Source: Epiperipatus broadwayi
Lineage: Eukaryota; Onychophora; Udeonychophora; Euonychophora; Peripatidae
Direction: 5' to 3'
DNA length: 64,000 bases
Assembly (NCBI GenBank): GCA_028023455.1
Contig: JAQFVV010000157.1
Location: 680,001-744,000 of the forward strand
The notes beneath the pieces were generated by a model. That model did no database searches. It had not been told where the DNA came from and saw nothing but the letters and a program-made list of their open reading frames with translations. A program made the position numbers and the translations under genes. Below, one piece after another: positions 60,503-64,000 of the stretch (position 1 is the first letter of the stretch; each line of letters begins with the position of its first letter).

Positions 60503-60942
60503 GTTTCGGGCCATAGTAGTGGAGATGAGTGTGAAAAAAAAGTAGGATATTTTTTTTTGTTAGTATTGCCTACATTAATTGGTCTGTTGTTATTGTTATT
60601 GTTGTTTCTAAGTTTAACTGAATTTTGTTCTTGGTATCTTTGAAAGTTTATTGATCCAGCCTATGTCGTTTTTGAAATTGTTTCCAATCAATAAACATAT
60701 CGACGTTAGTTATTTCTTTAGTATTTATTTCTTAATATAATTTTTTTTCAATTATTTAATTTAATTAATTAATTTATTTAATAGTTTAGTATTTCTTTCA
60801 TAATATGACTTGTTTTAATTTTGGTCAAAGGAAAATCAGCAAAATTAATTTTTCTGCCTTCAGCCCACTCACGTTATATTTCTGTGTTTTTGCATAGCAT
60901 CAATGCCATCAAGCAGCTGACACTGGCTAATAGAACAATATC

Positions 60943-61590
60943 AATATTTACTAGTAACAAAAAAAAAAACAATACCTTTTATGAACTTAATAAAACTACA
61001 ATTACAATCATTTTAATTTTATTTTTATACAGACTAAATCTGAGATTAATTTTATAACCCTATTATCATAACATTAATGAAATAAATATTTCTTTGTTTA
61101 CTTTAAAGTAAATTAAGATTTCACAGGAAATAGTCATTGCTTTATAATATTAGATGCGTACAGACATGATTATCTATCTATATAACACATTTTTATTTAG
61201 AAGATTAGATTTGAACACTATAATTTTAAATATTATCAAACAGTTACTTATTATCAAATATTATTAATTTATATTTTATTATTTTATCTTTTATATACTT
61301 TTGAAAATAAATATTTTACCGAGGATTTATCTCGGGTTCAAATTCTAATCCAACTAAATGATCTTTATTTTTCTTAGTTTAATAAACAAATATTTTTGAC
61401 TTTATAAAATTTAGAATTATAAACTTTAAAATTTATTTCCAATTTATTTTCTAATGGGAGTGTACCAATAAAAAGGGCACAATGTTCCCTCACTTCATTT
61501 AATTTTAAATTTTGTAATGTGTTCACTAAAAAAAAAAAAAAATTATACTTATCTCTACTGTCTCACTTCCTAAAACAATCAATCAATCAA
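60943..61590. other. AT-rich spacer
   Basis: No gene or repeat is supported. Only short A/T-rich frames are present. Confidence 0.5.
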
Positions 61591-61593
61591 AAT

Positions 61594-62110
61594 TCTTTTT
61601 AAACAAGGCAAAACTCTCCATACAGTAGTGTCACCCTATGCCAACCAGAGTAATCAATGGATGCCAGAAGGCTTGTGCATAAAATCCCTATCTAATGCAT
61701 AGTCATCCAATATCTCCAGACTAGTTTTTGGCTTGTGGCCTTCGTCAGTGAGGAGCTTTGGATCTGAGAGCACTGCACCTAGATCTTAGGATCTAATGCA
61801 ACCCTTCAGCAAACACCTTTTATGTCTACTTAACTATAAAACTATGAGAATGAAATTGAAAACACAAAAATATTTTCAATCTAAACTCAATAGCTTGTAT
61901 AGTCATATGGGTCTGAACTCAGTTCAGCACCCATACATTTTGGTGTCTTTGGCTCTTTAATAACCATAGCCACCACTATCCTATTAGGAAGGATTGGTGT
62001 TAAACCATTAAGCATCACATGATCACCATCTCTTATACTAGCACATAATTGTTTATAAACAAAGCAAAACTCTCCATACAATAGTGCCACCCTGTGCCAA
62101 CCAGAGTACT
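61594..62110 (-). repeat. Direct repeats with a hammerhead-like motif
   Basis: A 55-bp segment (GCAAAACTCTCCATACA then GTAGTG.CACCCT.TGCCAACC) occurs at about 61605-61652 and again at 62061-62108, 456 bp apart. Between them on the minus strand is CTGACGA (61747-61741) followed by a GGC-CACAA-GCC hairpin and AAAA. This resembles Penelope-type hammerheads, but the GAAA box has become AAAA. The direct repeats and motif suggest a fragment of a Penelope or retrozyme-like tandem element. Confidence 0.45.
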
Positions 62111-62139
62111 CTTGGAATCAAATATTCTATCTATTAATT

Positions 62140-62640
62140 TACCCTTATAAAACTCATGAACTCTAAAATACCACAATATTTAAAATGATGAACTTTTCTA
62201 CCATATAAATTTTTTATAACTTCTGCTTTACATTCTAACAATAAGGAATGAGGGTTCGTACATTATATGTTCCCCTAATACCTTCTGAAGTTGAAAATAC
62301 GAAAGCATTTTCTCCTATTTTTTCTACAATTTTGTAAGGAACACATAAACAAAGACCTTCCTAATCTTACATTATGTTATCAATAGCTTTGCCCCTTTTT
62401 CTCTCCAAAATAGCAGTAACTCCACTTATTGATGCCTGACTCTCCTGAATTAAAAGCTTATTCAACTTTGAGACAATTCCCTTTTTTACACCAAAATATT
62501 GTTCCTTACTCATAACTTTATGAAGCATCTTAGCTTTACATTTTATATCATTAACATGGTAATTCATTTTATCTTGAATATCTCTAGATATCTTATCTGC
62601 ATTAATTTCACTAACTTGTAATGTATCTAAAATTTTATAA
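62140..62640 (-). pseudogene. Ty3/gypsy-type integrase C-terminal relic
   Basis: On the minus strand after a 66-codon frame (62567-62367, Lys-rich), the sequence reads VPYKIVEKIGENAFVFSTSEG then IRGTYNVRTLIPY in broken frames near 62350-62240. This matches the conserved tail of gypsy-type integrases, 'GPYKIVEKIGENAY.L......RG.YNVR.L.PY'. The stops and missing catalytic core mark it as a remnant. It lies downstream of a gag relic in the same orientation, so both may derive from one element with most of pol deleted. Confidence 0.55.
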
Positions 62641-62722
62641 CCTGTTTAATAGTTTATTTATCAACTAAAATTAGGATTTATTAAATTAAATATGGTAGAC
62701 TACATCTAACTAATCTTACCAT

Positions 62723-63800
62723 TTAAGTTTCCGATAAAGAGAAAGCATTAAGTCTTTTCAATCTGACAGCTGTTTTAACACCATTATTACTATGATATTT
62801 TTCTGGTATCAACTGATATCGGATATAACCTTGCTTGGCAGATCCCCAAAAACTAATTAATACTATACATTTGAAATCTCCATATGTAATAGGTTTTTCA
62901 ACTAGCAACTGCCACCAATCTTTTGCATCAACATATAAATACTTATTAAATATGGTCAATTTTTCCTTTTTGGACTAGGAACACAAAGACAACAGCTCCT
63001 CTAAATTTACTACAAATTCTAAAGGCTTTTGTATATAGTCCCCTTTCAATGGTTTTATTTTCATAAACCTTATGTTCATGGAATTATCCATCCTTAATTT
63101 TTCTTCAACTGATCGGCAAACTTTAACATATTCTACTTCCTGATGCATACTTAAATTCTCTCTATAGTTATTTATAACATTCTTCGTGCATTTCATTCTA
63201 GCACAGTTTTTATTATCAAATCTGTTTTTTAAAATTTTATTATAATATTTCCTTCCTAAATCTTTTAAATCTTTCAATCTGTCACAATTACTCACTTGAA
63301 TCATTTTAATTTTAGAATAAATGTCTAGTATTTGACTATCCAACTTTACTTTATTAAAGAAACTACTTATATAATTCTTTTGTTTTTTTCTCACTTGATT
63401 AAAGTTTATGACACCCATTTCTTTTTGACTATTATTCTTTTCACTTATCTTTTTATTTTTCTCTATTCGATCTATTAAGTCTATTTTCTTAAAATTTTCT
63501 CCACTTAGATATCTGTACTTTTGATCTTCATTTTTATTAGATCCTGTAATCTTTAATTTCTCTTTTACAAATTCTTCAACTTTGACTTTGGAAACCTGAA
63601 CAAATTCCTTAATTTTTCCTTTAATATTTTTTTTTTCCTTTAAGTTCCTTGAATTATTTCCTCTCTTAATTCATCCATAACTTTTTCTTTTACAGTAAAT
63701 CTTTCATTTCTCATAAGTTTTATCTAAATCTCCTCTTATTGATGCAATTTTTTGCTGATCTTTTAATTTCAAAAGCTTTTATTTATGAAAAATAATGTTT
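62723..63800 (-). pseudogene. Gag relic, same family as the 9.1-kb element
   Basis: The minus strand has a Lys-rich coiled-coil part (63800-62975, partly open as 63418-62975). This is followed by IRFMKIKPLKGDYIQKPLEF then VVNLEELL, a stop, and a second frame (62959-62723) with YLYVDAKDWWQLLVEKPITYG then ISFWGSAKQGYIRYQL. The WW pair, KPIT, SFW and Q-Q spacing match the capsid block of the Gag at 9.6-10.0 kb. It is broken by at least one stop near 62960. It lies upstream of the integrase relic on the same strand. Confidence 0.6.
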
Positions 63801-64000
63801 ACATACTTATAACAGACAGGAAAAAATTATGTTTTACACATCATCAACAGTTTGGGACCATTTGCATATTGATCTTCTGATAAATAATAGTATACTGATG
63901 TAGCTTTTCTGTTCACCTATCAGCATTGATGCAAAATGAATCTATTCATCTTTTGCTTAGCCACTAATGATTCATTGGATCTGGTATATTAAGTAACTTC
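63801..64000. other. Window edge, nothing recognised
   Basis: The sequence is mixed AT-rich without a motif. A gag 5' region or LTR may continue beyond the window. Confidence 0.4.

Larger units (their letters stand above)
56172..60942 (+). mobile_element. Merlin-superfamily DNA transposon interrupted by a hAT
   Basis: The left end (56172, GGTACTGTTTTATTAG then GTGTCAGCG and CTTGATGGCG) and the right end (reverse complement from 60942, GATATTGTTCTATTAG then GTGTCAGCTGCTTGATGGC) form inverted repeats of about 70 bp that extend to GCAAAAACACA-AAATAT. They are flanked by a perfect 8-bp duplication, AATATTTA (56164-56171 and 60943-60950). Merlin makes 8-9 bp duplications. The interior encodes an ISXO2/Merlin DDE domain. 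Removing the hAT at 56931-60502 leaves about 1.2 kb of Merlin, the usual size. Confidence 0.85.

Overview
The window is a piece of a very A+T-rich (about three quarters by eye) animal nuclear genome, most likely an invertebrate. It holds almost no host coding sequence and is packed with old, nested mobile elements. The element types point to a metazoan: Merlin and hAT DNA transposons, a Penelope-like element with a GIY-YIG domain, RTE-like non-LTR fragments, Ty3/gypsy-type relics, tRNA-derived SINEs and a hammerhead-ribozyme satellite. I cannot name the phylum or species from sequence alone.

Host genes: the only convincing host locus is a divergent pair of first exons around 50 kb. A minus-strand exon (49748-49875) encodes a mitochondrial-presequence-like N terminus. 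A plus-strand exon (50159-50365) starts like TCF25/Rqc1, a ribosome-quality-control factor. They share a 283-bp intergenic region. No second exon of either gene was found, so the repeats to the left and right probably lie in their introns.

Layout: 0-6 kb holds Merlin-like termini (1351, 6050) around a 3.4-kb hAT element with a perfect 8-bp target duplication (2490-5912). A foldback hairpin lies at 6.8-7.2 kb. A complete 6.1-kb LTR element with gag but no pol occupies 7441-13579. From 14 to 20 kb there is a retroelement fragment, a SINE trimer and several tandem duplications. From 20.6 to 32.7 kb there are three copies of one unknown 1.4-kb repeat; one is split by a Merlin-like element that is bracketed by roughly 75-bp direct repeats. 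From 27.6 to 37.9 kb there are gag and integrase relics and a ZBED5-type hAT pseudogene. The segment 43481-44995 is an array of four units, each carrying a hammerhead ribozyme core. A decayed RT relic covers 47.6-49.1 kb, a Penelope-like element with an inverted partial copy covers 52.1-54.9 kb, and a Merlin element interrupted by a KIAA1586-like hAT covers 56172-60942. A gag/integrase relic ends the window.

The most interesting system is the hammerhead satellite (43.5-45.0 kb). All four units keep an identical CTGATGA, stem II and GAAA block with complementary stem I arms. The window also has a Penelope-like retroelement with hammerhead-like hairpins at both ends and another decayed hammerhead-like motif near 61.7 kb. 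This would fit a non-autonomous retrozyme family and a Penelope-type partner, but that link is inference.
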